Source: Schleiferiaceae bacterium
Lineage (GTDB): Bacteria; Bacteroidota; Bacteroidia; Flavobacteriales; Schleiferiaceae
NCBI GenBank assembly: GCA_022424815.1
Contig: JAKMGS010000106.1
Coordinates: 1-5,907 of the forward strand
Direction: 5' to 3'
Length of the DNA: 5,907 nt
A program made the position numbers and the translations under genes. Each line of letters begins with the position of its first letter. The first letter of the stretch is position 1. Below, piece by piece: positions 1 through 5,907 of the stretch. Under the pieces are notes generated by a model. It did no database searches. It saw nothing but the letters and a program-made list of their open reading frames with translations, and had not been told where the DNA came from.

Positions 1-11
1 GCTTCGTTCAT
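1..11 (-). CDS. Possible start of the next operon gene (first codons only)
   Basis: On the minus strand an ATG at 11-9 follows the TAA of the ABM-fold gene (17-15) after 3 nt, and the frame stays open to the window edge (Met-Asn-Glu-Ala). The spacing matches the other junctions of this operon, so this is plausibly the start of another co-transcribed gene. Only 11 bases are visible, so neither the product nor the reality of the gene can be judged from the window. Confidence 0.3.
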
Positions 12-14
12 GGG

Positions 15-344
15 TTATAATATTTGGGTATTGTGTTCTGCTGAATATTCAATTTTCACGAGCATGCTGTGGTACGCCGCATACCACTGTTTTCCGTGGC
101 TCTTAGCGACTTTATGACGGGCATTCGCGCGCCACTCGTTCACTGCCTCCATGCTCTGCCAATAGCTGATAAAGATGCTGCGGCCCTCGGCATTTTTCAC
201 GCTCTCGTACCCCACATATCCTGGAACGTCCCCCACCAATTGTAGGGTCTCTTCGTCCAATTCCGCATAGCCCCCTCTATCGTCTGAAGGCAGGTAACTG
301 AATATGTTGGCGTACTGTGCGCCCGGAAACCGCTCGAAATTCAT
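15..344 (-). CDS. Antibiotic biosynthesis monooxygenase (ABM)-fold small protein
   Basis: A 109-residue protein that resembles the ABM/dimeric alpha-beta barrel family, which includes cofactor-less quinol monooxygenases (YgiN type) and haem-degrading HmoA-like proteins. Supporting signs are the PGYVGYESV strand-turn around residues 41-49, an EGRSIFISYW strand at 53-62, and the helix that follows, with W71, R72, H77, H83 and W87 in the order seen in HmoA/YqjZ-like members. The length is normal for a single-domain member. There is no signal peptide or membrane segment, so it should be cytosolic. Its ATG shares one base with the TGA of paaZ (TGATG), which suggests translational coupling and a role linked to PA breakdown. 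The family is known for oxidising electron-rich aromatics and quinols, but the substrate here is unknown. The family call is by motif recall, and some members have no known enzymatic activity. Confidence 0.75.
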   Translation of the reverse strand: MNFERFPGAQYANIFSYLPSDDRGGYAELDEETLQLVGDVPGYVGYESVKNAEGRSIFISYWQSMEAVNEWRANARHKVAKSHGKQWYAAYHSMLVKIEYSAEHNTQIL

Positions 345-2383
345 CAGCTCTGGTCTAGTTTCTTCACCATGGTCAAGATGGTCGCCACAGCAACTACCTC
401 ATCGGTATCGTTGTAAACTTCCACGTAGTACTTCACTATGCCTTTAGCCACATCATCCTCACTGCGCTTTTCTTGATCGATCTTTTCTTTTACGGTCAAT
501 TTCACCCCGATGGTTGCCCCTGGATAAACTGGCTTGGTGAATCGGCATTCGTCGATACCGTAGTTCAACAACACCGGACCTTTCTTGGCCTCAACAAACA
601 ATCCAGCCGCCTTGCTCAAGATGAAATAGCCATGTGCTACGCGGCCCTCAAAGATGGTTCCCTCGAGCGAAGTAGCGTCCATGTGTGCGTAGAAGTTATC
701 GCCGCTCACATTGGCAAAGTTCGTGATGTCCGTTTCTGTAACTGTATGCTTAGCCGTGTACACAGTCGACCCCACTTCCAGCTCCTCAAAGTGCTGACGG
801 AAGACGTGCGGCATAGCCTCAGGGCGCGACGCTCCGGGCTGGTACTGCTGCGTAATGGCTGTGATATCGTCCGGGTGACCTTGGATGGCCGTGCGGTGCA
901 AATAGTGCAAGATGCCGCGCTTTCCGCCCATCTCTTCGCCACCACCGGCGCGACCTGGACCGCCGTGCTTCATCAGTGGCATCGGCGAGCCGTGACCGGT
1001 ACTTTCCTTGGCCATCTTTTCGTTGATGATGTGAATACGGCCGTTGTAGGCAGCCGCTTCGGAAGTAAATGCAACAATATCAGAAGTGTTCTTACTCACA
1101 AACGAAGTCACCAAAGAACCGCGTCCCATAGCGGTCAGCTGGACCGCCTCATCAATGGTCTTGTACGGCATCAAGGTGCTCACTGGACCGAAAGGCTCCA
1201 CCTCGTGGACCTTGGTGTTTGCAAATGGATCGCTGTTCACAAACAGTTTTGGCGTGTAGAACGCACCTGCATCGGTAGCACCTACAAGATCGAGCTCTGG
1301 ATTAAAGACCAATTCCTGTTCGGCCATCAGCTTGTTCATCTCCGCCTCTACACGACCGATCTGGTCGTGCGTCGCTAAAGCACCCATGCGCACACCCTCG
1401 GCTTGAGGATCACCAATCACAGTCTTTTGCAAGCGTGCAATTACCGCCTCCTGAACCGAAGGCAATAAATGTTCTGGTACCATGGCGCGGCGAATAGCGG
1501 TACATTTTTGTCCTGCTTTCACCGTCATTTCGTTGGCCAATTCACGCACAAAAAGCGCAAATTCCGGGTCTTCAGGACGAACATCTGGACCTAGCACCGC
1601 AGCGTTCAAACTATCTGCTTCCAGGTTGAATGGCACCGAGCGCTCGTTCAAATGAGGCAAGCCGCGCAACACCTGACCGGTAGCTGTAGAACCCGTGAAG
1701 GTGACAATATCTTGGAAATCGACGTGGTCAAGAATGCCGCGTCCCTTACCGCTCACAAGTTGAAGGGCACCTTCCGGTAAAATACCGCTGTCGATGATGG
1801 CCTTAACCATCGCTTCGGTGAGGTAGGAGGTATATTCCGACGGCTTCACTACACAAGGAACACCTGCCATCAGGTTGACCGCAATTTTCTCTAGCATCCC
1901 CCAAATAGGGAAGTTAAACGCATTGATATGGACCGCTACCCCGTGGCGCGGCACCATGATGTGGTGACCGATGAACGTACCCTCTTTCGACAATCGGGCA
2001 AGGTCGCCATCAACGTAGTAGGGAAGGTCTGGGAATTGGCGTCTGAGGGACGCATTGGCGAATAAGTTGCCTATTCCCCCTTCAATATCAATCCAACTGT
2101 CCACCTTGGTGGCACCGGTGGCCCAACTCACATCATAGAATTGGCGTTTGATAGACGTTAAATGCAGTGCCAACGCTTTAAGCATACGGCCGCGCTCCTG
2201 GAAAGTCATCTTGCGCAGGGCAGGACCTCCGACATTTCGGGCATAGTCTAAAATAGCCTTGTAATCCAATCCTTCTGAGCTCACAGAAGCAAACTCTGCC
2301 CCCGTGATCGCATGGCGCGCCGTGTATTCCGTGCCGCTGCCTGCCTCCCAGTTTCCAAGGATGTAATTCTTAACTGTGTTCAT
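344..2383 (-). CDS. paaZ: PaaZ, bifunctional oxepin-CoA hydrolase / 3-oxo-5,6-dehydrosuberyl-CoA semialdehyde dehydrogenase
   Basis: A 679-residue protein, nearly the length of E. coli PaaZ (about 681). PaaZ opens the oxepin-CoA ring hydrolytically and oxidises the resulting aldehyde with NADP+. Residues 1 to about 515 form an aldehyde dehydrogenase: N157 in the NFPIWG motif, K180 in VVKPSE, the GSTATG nucleotide-binding turn at 231-236, general base E255, nucleophile C294 in GQKCT and E396 in EPFGP are all present. Residues from about 525 to the end form a MaoC-like hotdog hydratase with the D562/H567 pair in GDNFYAHMD, matching the known Asp/His pair of E. coli PaaZ. Both active sites look intact, so the fusion should be functional on both sides. 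The ATG directly abuts the paaY stop (TAGATG) with no Shine-Dalgarno sequence, and the 3' end overlaps the ABM-fold gene by 1 nt. The family is known to assemble as hexamers that channel the reactive aldehyde between domains; this is family knowledge, not seen here. Confidence 0.97.
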   Translation of the reverse strand: MNTVKNYILGNWEAGSGTEYTARHAITGAEFASVSSEGLDYKAILDYARNVGGPALRKMTFQERGRMLKALALHLTSIKRQFYDVSWATGATKVDSWIDIEGGIGNLFANASLRRQFPDLPYYVDGDLARLSKEGTFIGHHIMVPRHGVAVHINAFNFPIWGMLEKIAVNLMAGVPCVVKPSEYTSYLTEAMVKAIIDSGILPEGALQLVSGKGRGILDHVDFQDIVTFTGSTATGQVLRGLPHLNERSVPFNLEADSLNAAVLGPDVRPEDPEFALFVRELANEMTVKAGQKCTAIRRAMVPEHLLPSVQEAVIARLQKTVIGDPQAEGVRMGALATHDQIGRVEAEMNKLMAEQELVFNPELDLVGATDAGAFYTPKLFVNSDPFANTKVHEVEPFGPVSTLMPYKTIDEAVQLTAMGRGSLVTSFVSKNTSDIVAFTSEAAAYNGRIHIINEKMAKESTGHGSPMPLMKHGGPGRAGGGEEMGGKRGILHYLHRTAIQGHPDDITAITQQYQPGASRPEAMPHVFRQHFEELEVGSTVYTAKHTVTETDITNFANVSGDNFYAHMDATSLEGTIFEGRVAHGYFILSKAAGLFVEAKKGPVLLNYGIDECRFTKPVYPGATIGVKLTVKEKIDQEKRSEDDVAKGIVKYYVEVYNDTDEVVAVATILTMVKKLDQS

Positions 2384-2968
2384 CTATTTGTGTGTTTCAT
2401 AGGTTCCTGTATGTTCTGGTCTGTTGGGCTCCAATTCCGTCAGTGGCTCCACCTCTATCAAGGTATCCTGGCATTGCTTTGGAAGCTCCATGTACAATTT
2501 CGTTCCTTCCGTCTTCCACTCGAGCATTTCATCGGTCACCTGCTTGACCACCTTGCCGGGGTTGCCTACGAAGATGCTCCTTGGCGGAATGAATGTATTC
2601 TGAGGTACAAAAGCCAATGCGCCCACAATAGAGCCTTCACCGACCTCAACATTGTCCATGACCACAGCATTCATCCCAATGAGTACATTCTCACCCAGCG
2701 TCCCGCCATGAATAATTGCCCCATGCCCTACGTGCGCCATCTTCTTCAGGCGCGTTTCGGTTTTTGGAAACATATGTACGGTACAATTCTCTTGCACATT
2801 CACACCCTCTTCGAGCACAATCCTGCCCCAGTCGCCACGGAGCACTGCCCCAGGTCCAATGTAACAATGTGGCCCGATCACTACATCACCCGTTACATTC
2901 GCTTGGGGATGTACGAAGGCCGTAGGATGTACTACGGGAATGAAATTAAGGAATTGATATATAGCCAT
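2384..2968 (-). CDS. paaY: PaaY, hexapeptide-repeat thioesterase of the PA pathway
   Basis: A 194-residue left-handed beta-helix protein of the gamma-carbonic-anhydrase-like family, about as long as E. coli PaaY (196) and recalled to be similar along its whole length. Hexapeptide repeats of the [IV]-G-x-x type run from about residue 24 to 118. The three histidines expected to bind the metal are H65 (NCTVH), H82 and H87 (HVGHGAIIHG). R44, D46 and Q59 match the conserved Arg-Gly-Asp and Gln positions of the fold. The C-terminal tail (LEWKTEGTKLY, then VEPL..LEP) follows the PaaY pattern and separates it from generic YrdA-like proteins. PaaY is reported to act as a thioesterase that hydrolyses the CoA ester of a seven-membered-ring shunt product, formed when PaaZ releases its aldehyde before oxidation. 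It starts 1 nt after the thiolase stop and abuts paaZ, which fits a role in repairing PaaZ side reactions. Confidence 0.95.
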   Translation of the reverse strand: MAIYQFLNFIPVVHPTAFVHPQANVTGDVVIGPHCYIGPGAVLRGDWGRIVLEEGVNVQENCTVHMFPKTETRLKKMAHVGHGAIIHGGTLGENVLIGMNAVVMDNVEVGEGSIVGALAFVPQNTFIPPRSIFVGNPGKVVKQVTDEMLEWKTEGTKLYMELPKQCQDTLIEVEPLTELEPNRPEHTGTYETHK

Positions 2969-2969
2969 C

Positions 2970-4175
2970 TTATGCGCGTTCTAAAATGGTAGCATAACCC
3001 TGGCCAACGCCGATACACATGCTCACTAAGGCATATTTCTTACCGGTCTCCTGCAACTCGAGGGCTGCGGAATGAAGGATGCGACCGCCCGTCACCCCAA
3101 GCGGGTGACCCAATGCAATGGCACCGCCGTTCGGGTTGATACGCTCGTCGTTATCAGCCAAACCAAGCTCGCGCGTACAGGCCAAAACTTGGGCAGCAAA
3201 AGCTTCATTCAACTCAATAATATCCATATCGTCCAACGTCAGACCGGCCTTAGCCAGTGCCTTCTTTGAGGCCTCAACTGGACCAATTCCCATAATCCTT
3301 GGCTCCACGCCAGCGACCGCTGAGCTCACCACTCGCGCCAAAGGCTTCAAGCCATGCTTCTCCACGCCTTCACCACTGGCCATCAACAATGCCACGGCAC
3401 CGTCATTCAAGCCAGAACTATTGCCCGCCGTCACTGAGCCGTCCTTTTTGAACGCTGCTCTTAGGCCGCCGAGGGCTTCAAGGGTGGTATTGGGTTTCAT
3501 GAATTCGTCCTCCACGAAAACGATAGGATCTTTTTTGCGCTGTGGGATCTCCACAGCGAATTTCTCCAAACGGAGCCTTCCGCGCTCCTGGGCTCTTGCA
3601 GCTTTTTGCTGCGACCAAAGCGCAAAGGCGTCCTGGTCCTCACGGCTAATGCCGAACTGCTCCACTAGGTTCTCTGCAGTCTCGCCCATGGCATGAGTGC
3701 CATAGAGTTCCTTCATTTTTGGATTCACAAAACGCCATCCAAAAGAGCTGTCGTACATCTTACTGTCCGTACCATAGGCCGTCTGAGGCTTGCTCATGAC
3801 ATAAGGGCCACGGCTCATGTTTTCCACACCTCCAGCGATGAATAGGTCGCCGTCTCCGGCCATGATGGCGCGGTGGGCATGAATAGCTGCGCTCATTCCT
3901 GAGGCGCACAAGCGGTTGACGGTTTCGCCCGGAACGCTCCACGGAAGTCCCGCCAAAAGGGCTGCCATGCGGGCCACATTTCGGTTATCCTCTCCGGCTT
4001 GGTTGGCACATCCTAGAATGACGTCGTCAATGGCGCTAGCATCCACATCGGGATTCTTCTCCATGAGTTTGGCGATGGTCATGGCCGCCAAATCATCGGT
4101 GCGCACCGCGGCAAGGGTGCCTTTAAATTTTCCAATGGGCGTACGAACGCCGTCTACGATATAGGTCTGTTTCAT
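2970..4175 (-). CDS. paaJ: 3-oxoadipyl-CoA / 3-oxo-5,6-dehydrosuberyl-CoA thiolase
   Basis: A 401-residue thiolase of the PaaJ/PcaF group. With the start used here, nucleophile C90 lies in NRLCASG, N323 in NEAFAA, H357 in GHPLG and C387 in the SMCIGVGQG motif, the same positions as in E. coli PaaJ (401 residues). The GCANQAGEDNRNVARMA stretch near residues 55-71 is typical of 3-oxoadipyl-CoA thiolases. The enzyme performs the two thiolytic cleavages of the pathway, giving acetyl-CoA and finally succinyl-CoA. Start choice: an in-frame ATG at 4184 would add three residues (MEP). The ATG at 4175 gives the E. coli length and a classic ATGA 4-nt overlap with the paaI stop, so I prefer it. PcaF of the beta-ketoadipate pathway has the same fold and chemistry; paaI, paaY and paaZ on either side favour paaJ. 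Confidence 0.95.
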   Translation of the reverse strand: MKQTYIVDGVRTPIGKFKGTLAAVRTDDLAAMTIAKLMEKNPDVDASAIDDVILGCANQAGEDNRNVARMAALLAGLPWSVPGETVNRLCASGMSAAIHAHRAIMAGDGDLFIAGGVENMSRGPYVMSKPQTAYGTDSKMYDSSFGWRFVNPKMKELYGTHAMGETAENLVEQFGISREDQDAFALWSQQKAARAQERGRLRLEKFAVEIPQRKKDPIVFVEDEFMKPNTTLEALGGLRAAFKKDGSVTAGNSSGLNDGAVALLMASGEGVEKHGLKPLARVVSSAVAGVEPRIMGIGPVEASKKALAKAGLTLDDMDIIELNEAFAAQVLACTRELGLADNDERINPNGGAIALGHPLGVTGGRILHSAALELQETGKKYALVSMCIGVGQGYATILERA

Positions 4176-4582
4176 AGGTTCCATTCTTTGCCCGTTCTAT
4201 ATACCGTGCCTTTGAAAAAAGCCACGCGGACATCGTCTTTAAAAATATCAATTTGGTACAAACCCGTCCGGCGAGTTTCGTTGAGCAAGGTGGCTTGAGC
4301 TTCTAGAATGTCGCCCGATTGGACCGGCTTCAAGTGATGAATGGCCGTTTCCAAGCTCACACTCTGATTCCCTCCTCCATTCGAGGCAAAGGCCAGCGCT
4401 GAATCTGCCAAGCTGTAGCTGATCCCACCGTGGGCAATGCCAAATCCATTGGTCATCTCCTCACGAACAGTCATACGCAAAGTCGCCGATCCCGCTTCGA
4501 CAGCAATGACCTCAATACCCAGCCATTTGCTGAACGCATCGTGGTCCATCATGTGCTGAACTATTTGTAGGGCCGTACTCAT
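4172..4582 (-). CDS. paaI: PaaI, hotdog-fold acyl-CoA thioesterase
   Basis: A 136-residue hotdog thioesterase, close to E. coli PaaI (about 140). The PaaI/4HBT-type signature is intact: N45-G46, then HGG at 51-53, then SLAD with the catalytic acid D60, followed by a small-residue helix (SALAFASN). PaaI hydrolyses phenylacetyl-CoA and ring-hydroxylated or epoxidised derivatives, which is thought to release CoA and prevent build-up of the reactive ring epoxide. It works in the cytosol as a tetramer in characterised members. The gene begins 1 nt after the stop of the unknown gene and overlaps the thiolase start by 4 nt (ATGA), so expression is probably coupled. No Shine-Dalgarno sequence precedes the ATG. 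Confidence 0.93.
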   Translation of the reverse strand: MSTALQIVQHMMDHDAFSKWLGIEVIAVEAGSATLRMTVREEMTNGFGIAHGGISYSLADSALAFASNGGGNQSVSLETAIHHLKPVQSGDILEAQATLLNETRRTGLYQIDIFKDDVRVAFFKGTVYRTGKEWNL

Positions 4583-4583
4583 T

Positions 4584-5084
4584 TTAGGTGTCCGATTCCG
4601 TTTTGTCCTGCAACACCGCCATTTCCATAGCTTCGACAGTACAGTCTAGTAAGAACAATAGATTCCCCTTCGCTGCCTCGCTTACCTCGTTGTTCTCCAA
4701 CACATAGAGGAAAAGTTGAGATAAGGTGTTTGGCGAACTGTTTTCCTTGATGATGGCTTCGATGGCCAATCCTTCATCCTCTTGATGGTTCTCGTAAGAC
4801 TCCATTTTGGACTCCAATAATTGGTGCCACTTCTCCTCGCCCAAAATGGTCTGACGCCATCCCATTTTCTGGAAGGCCCATTTTAGTGCAAGCACAGATT
4901 TCAGCATCCAGCTGTGGGTAAATTCATCCATGCCCTCATCGACGTCCATTAAGGTGCCAAAGATGTACGGCTGTTGGTCAAGGGCCTCATTAAAAACGCG
5001 CTGATAAAATTCTGCGGTCCATCCTTCCACCTCTACCAAGGTGTCGTTAAGGCTTAATGCTCCTGAGGTATTGGGTTCTTTCAT
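4584..5084 (-). CDS. Unrecognised acidic protein at the head of the paa operon
   Basis: A 166-residue protein that I cannot place in a family. It is strongly acidic (31 Asp/Glu against 11 Lys/Arg by hand count) and appears mostly helical, with likely amphipathic helices around residues 55-75, 83-100, 119-130 and 134-158. There is an acidic patch DVDEGMDE at 47-54 and five tryptophans (22, 59, 69, 76, 86). It has one cysteine (C148) and no signal peptide, membrane segment or helix-turn-helix that I can recognise. Start choice: an in-frame ATG at 5120 would put the first codon in the terminator loop and encode part of the hairpin stem, so the ATG at 5084 is preferred. The stop lies 1 nt before paaI, so the gene is co-transcribed and probably coupled with paaI. 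Context suggests a helper or regulatory role in PA breakdown, but nothing in the sequence shows the function. Confidence 0.8.
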   Translation of the reverse strand: MKEPNTSGALSLNDTLVEVEGWTAEFYQRVFNEALDQQPYIFGTLMDVDEGMDEFTHSWMLKSVLALKWAFQKMGWRQTILGEEKWHQLLESKMESYENHQEDEGLAIEAIIKENSSPNTLSQLFLYVLENNEVSEAAKGNLLFLLDCTVEAMEMAVLQDKTESDT

Positions 5085-5102
5085 ATGTACGAATTTACGT
5101 AT

Positions 5103-5135
5103 AAAAAAAGCCCCAAGCACGAGGCTTGGGGCTTT
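5103..5135 (-). terminator. Intrinsic terminator after the sulfide:quinone oxidoreductase gene
   Basis: A perfect 12-bp inverted repeat, AAAGCCCCAAGC (5107-5118) and GCTTGGGGCTTT (5124-5135), encloses a 5-nt loop. Read on the minus strand, the GC-rich stem runs into a 7-base T tract (5109-5103, partly shared with the stem), which is a standard Rho-independent terminator. The plus strand has no T tract after the stem, so it acts in one direction. It lies 29 nt after the oxidoreductase stop codon and ends about 18 nt before the start of the next gene. Confidence 0.93.
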
Positions 5136-5164
5136 CCAACTAACACATCAAAATATGAACATCA

Positions 5165-5907
5165 TCACATTTTGCCTTTCATCATGCGGTTCCAGTACAA
5201 GTACGGCAAACCATACTTCTTCAAGATCCACATGCTATAGTTTTCCTTCGTCGTATCCACAAACTTGCTGAGGAACGGGTCAGAATCACGAACATTATCA
5301 TATTTGAACTCCGCCAAAACCATTTTGCTGTAGCCCGTCACAAGCGGACATGAAGAATATCCTTCGTACTGCTTGTCGCCAAACGCTGTGTTTTCCATGT
5401 GGGCCAACAAATTAGCCGCTACCACTGGCGCTTGTTTGCGAATCGCTGCCCCAGTTTTAGCTGTAGGAAGCGCTGCCGCATCACCCAATGCAAACACATT
5501 TGGGTACTTATTATGCTGTAAGGTATTAATATTTACGTCAATCCAACCTCCTGGAGTGCCATTGCTCAAGGGGCTCGTCTTAATGAAGTCTGGCGCGCTT
5601 TGAGGCGGTGCCAAGTGCAGGAAATCAAACGACAATACATATGTAGATTCACCGTCGAGACGCTCACCCAAACCTTCACCTTCGTTGATAGTACAAGCGT
5701 TATCACCTGGTTTTGCATTCGAAAAGAGCACCTCTTTCTTATCTACATCAATCTTAGAAATGGCATAGAATGGCTTGAAGCGAATCTCTTTGAATTGCAA
5801 TACTTTGGTCAATGTTTTCGCAAAGTCTGGCACACCGAAAATCACAGATCCTGGAGTTGCGAATACGACGTTAGTATCCTTTTTCACCCCTTGCTTCGCC
5901 CAATAGT
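5165..5907 (-). CDS. sqr: Sulfide:quinone oxidoreductase, type II (SQOR-like), C-terminal part
   Basis: About 247 codons of a flavoprotein open to the window edge. A GTG at 5887 could be read as a start, but the frame continues upstream (Tyr-Trp-Ala-Lys-Gln-Gly) and the protein clearly lacks its N-terminal FAD-binding half, so the gene is cut by the window and not broken. Counting from that GTG, residues 130-160 hold the second FAD contact (NVFALGDAAALPTAKT). C180 in YEGYSSCPLVTGY corresponds to the second redox cysteine of human SQOR. The end LKKYGLPYLYWNRMMKGK is typical of the SQOR group. The enzyme oxidises sulfide to sulfane sulfur and passes electrons to quinone at the membrane. The other catalytic cysteine would lie upstream of the window. 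The protein ends just after the YWN motif and lacks the longer C-terminal tail I recall in human SQOR. A terminator follows, which separates it from the PA operon. Confidence 0.92.
   Translation of the reverse strand, partial: YWAKQGVKKDTNVVFATPGSVIFGVPDFAKTLTKVLQFKEIRFKPFYAISKIDVDKKEVLFSNAKPGDNACTINEGEGLGERLDGESTYVLSFDFLHLAPPQSAPDFIKTSPLSNGTPGGWIDVNINTLQHNKYPNVFALGDAAALPTAKTGAAIRKQAPVVAANLLAHMENTAFGDKQYEGYSSCPLVTGYSKMVLAEFKYDNVRDSDPFLSKFVDTTKENYSMWILKKYGLPYLYWNRMMKGKM

Noticed and set aside
473..1378. A 301-codon open frame on the plus strand opposite paaZ
   Set aside because: It lies entirely antisense to a conserved PaaZ with intact active sites. The translation has no recognisable domain and is rich in His, Arg, Val and Cys as expected of an antisense shadow.
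2312..2992. A 226-codon plus-strand open frame opposite paaY
   Set aside because: The opposite strand encodes a clear PaaY with its metal-binding histidines, and this frame also runs across both gene junctions of the operon. Its translation shows no known family.
3118..3696. A 192-codon plus-strand open frame opposite the thiolase
   Set aside because: It is a shadow of the thiolase coding strand. Its Ser/Ala/Pro-rich translation reflects the complementary codons, and no start signal or domain supports it.
4176..4184. The upstream ATG at 4184 for the thiolase
   Set aside because: It would add only three residues and give a 13-nt overlap with paaI. The ATG at 4175 matches the E. coli PaaJ length and gives the usual ATGA overlap.
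5085..5120. The upstream in-frame ATG at 5120 for the unknown gene
   Set aside because: The extra 12 codons (MLGAFFIRKFVH) would be encoded in the terminator stem and T tract. A transcript from sqr would mostly end there, so the ATG at 5084 is the better start.
5103..5135. Considered whether the inverted repeat is a bidirectional terminator or a mobile-element end
   Set aside because: There is no T tract on the plus strand, no plus-strand gene converges on it, and no transposase or flanking direct repeat is present.
5165..5887. Reading the sqr fragment as a complete 240-residue gene starting at GTG 5887
   Set aside because: The frame remains open to the window edge and the protein lacks the N-terminal FAD-binding domain required by the family, so it is the 3' part of a longer gene.

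Overview
The window holds part of a phenylacetate (PA) degradation gene cluster, with the end of a sulfide:quinone oxidoreductase gene beside it. Every real gene reads on the minus strand, so transcription runs from high to low coordinates. The genes lack Shine-Dalgarno sequences and are packed almost without spacers. Together with the look of the proteins, this suggests Bacteroidota, perhaps a marine flavobacterial relative. The phylum call is an inference; no rRNA or other marker is present.

Layout in transcription order: (1) 5907-5165, the C-terminal part of a type II (SQOR-like) sulfide:quinone oxidoreductase, cut by the window edge. (2) 5135-5103, a strong minus-strand intrinsic terminator. 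(3) 5084-4584, an acidic 166-residue protein I do not recognise, at the apparent head of the next operon. (4) 4582-4172, paaI, a hotdog thioesterase. (5) 4175-2970, paaJ/pcaF-type 3-oxoadipyl-CoA thiolase. (6) 2968-2384, paaY, a hexapeptide-repeat thioesterase/gamma-carbonic-anhydrase relative. (7) 2383-344, paaZ, a fused aldehyde dehydrogenase and MaoC-type hydratase. (8) 344-15, a small antibiotic biosynthesis monooxygenase (ABM)-fold protein. (9) 11-1, a possible start codon of the next gene. From gene 3 to gene 8 the junctions are 1, -4, 1, 0 and -1 nt, so this is one operon, probably with translational coupling.

The recognised genes cover the lower PA-CoA pathway. PaaZ opens the oxepin-CoA ring and oxidises the resulting aldehyde. 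PaaJ performs the thiolytic cleavages. PaaI and PaaY are the two thioesterases that recover CoA from stalled or shunted intermediates. The epoxidase (paaABCDE), ligase (paaK), isomerase (paaG) and beta-oxidation genes (paaF, paaH) are not in this window and may lie downstream of position 1 or elsewhere. The least explained parts are the unknown gene at the head of the operon, the ABM-fold protein coupled to paaZ, and the terminator only about 20 nt before the first start codon, which leaves little room for a promoter. I saw no mobile elements, CRISPR arrays, tRNA or rRNA genes, and the window has no gene-free stretch longer than 80 nt.
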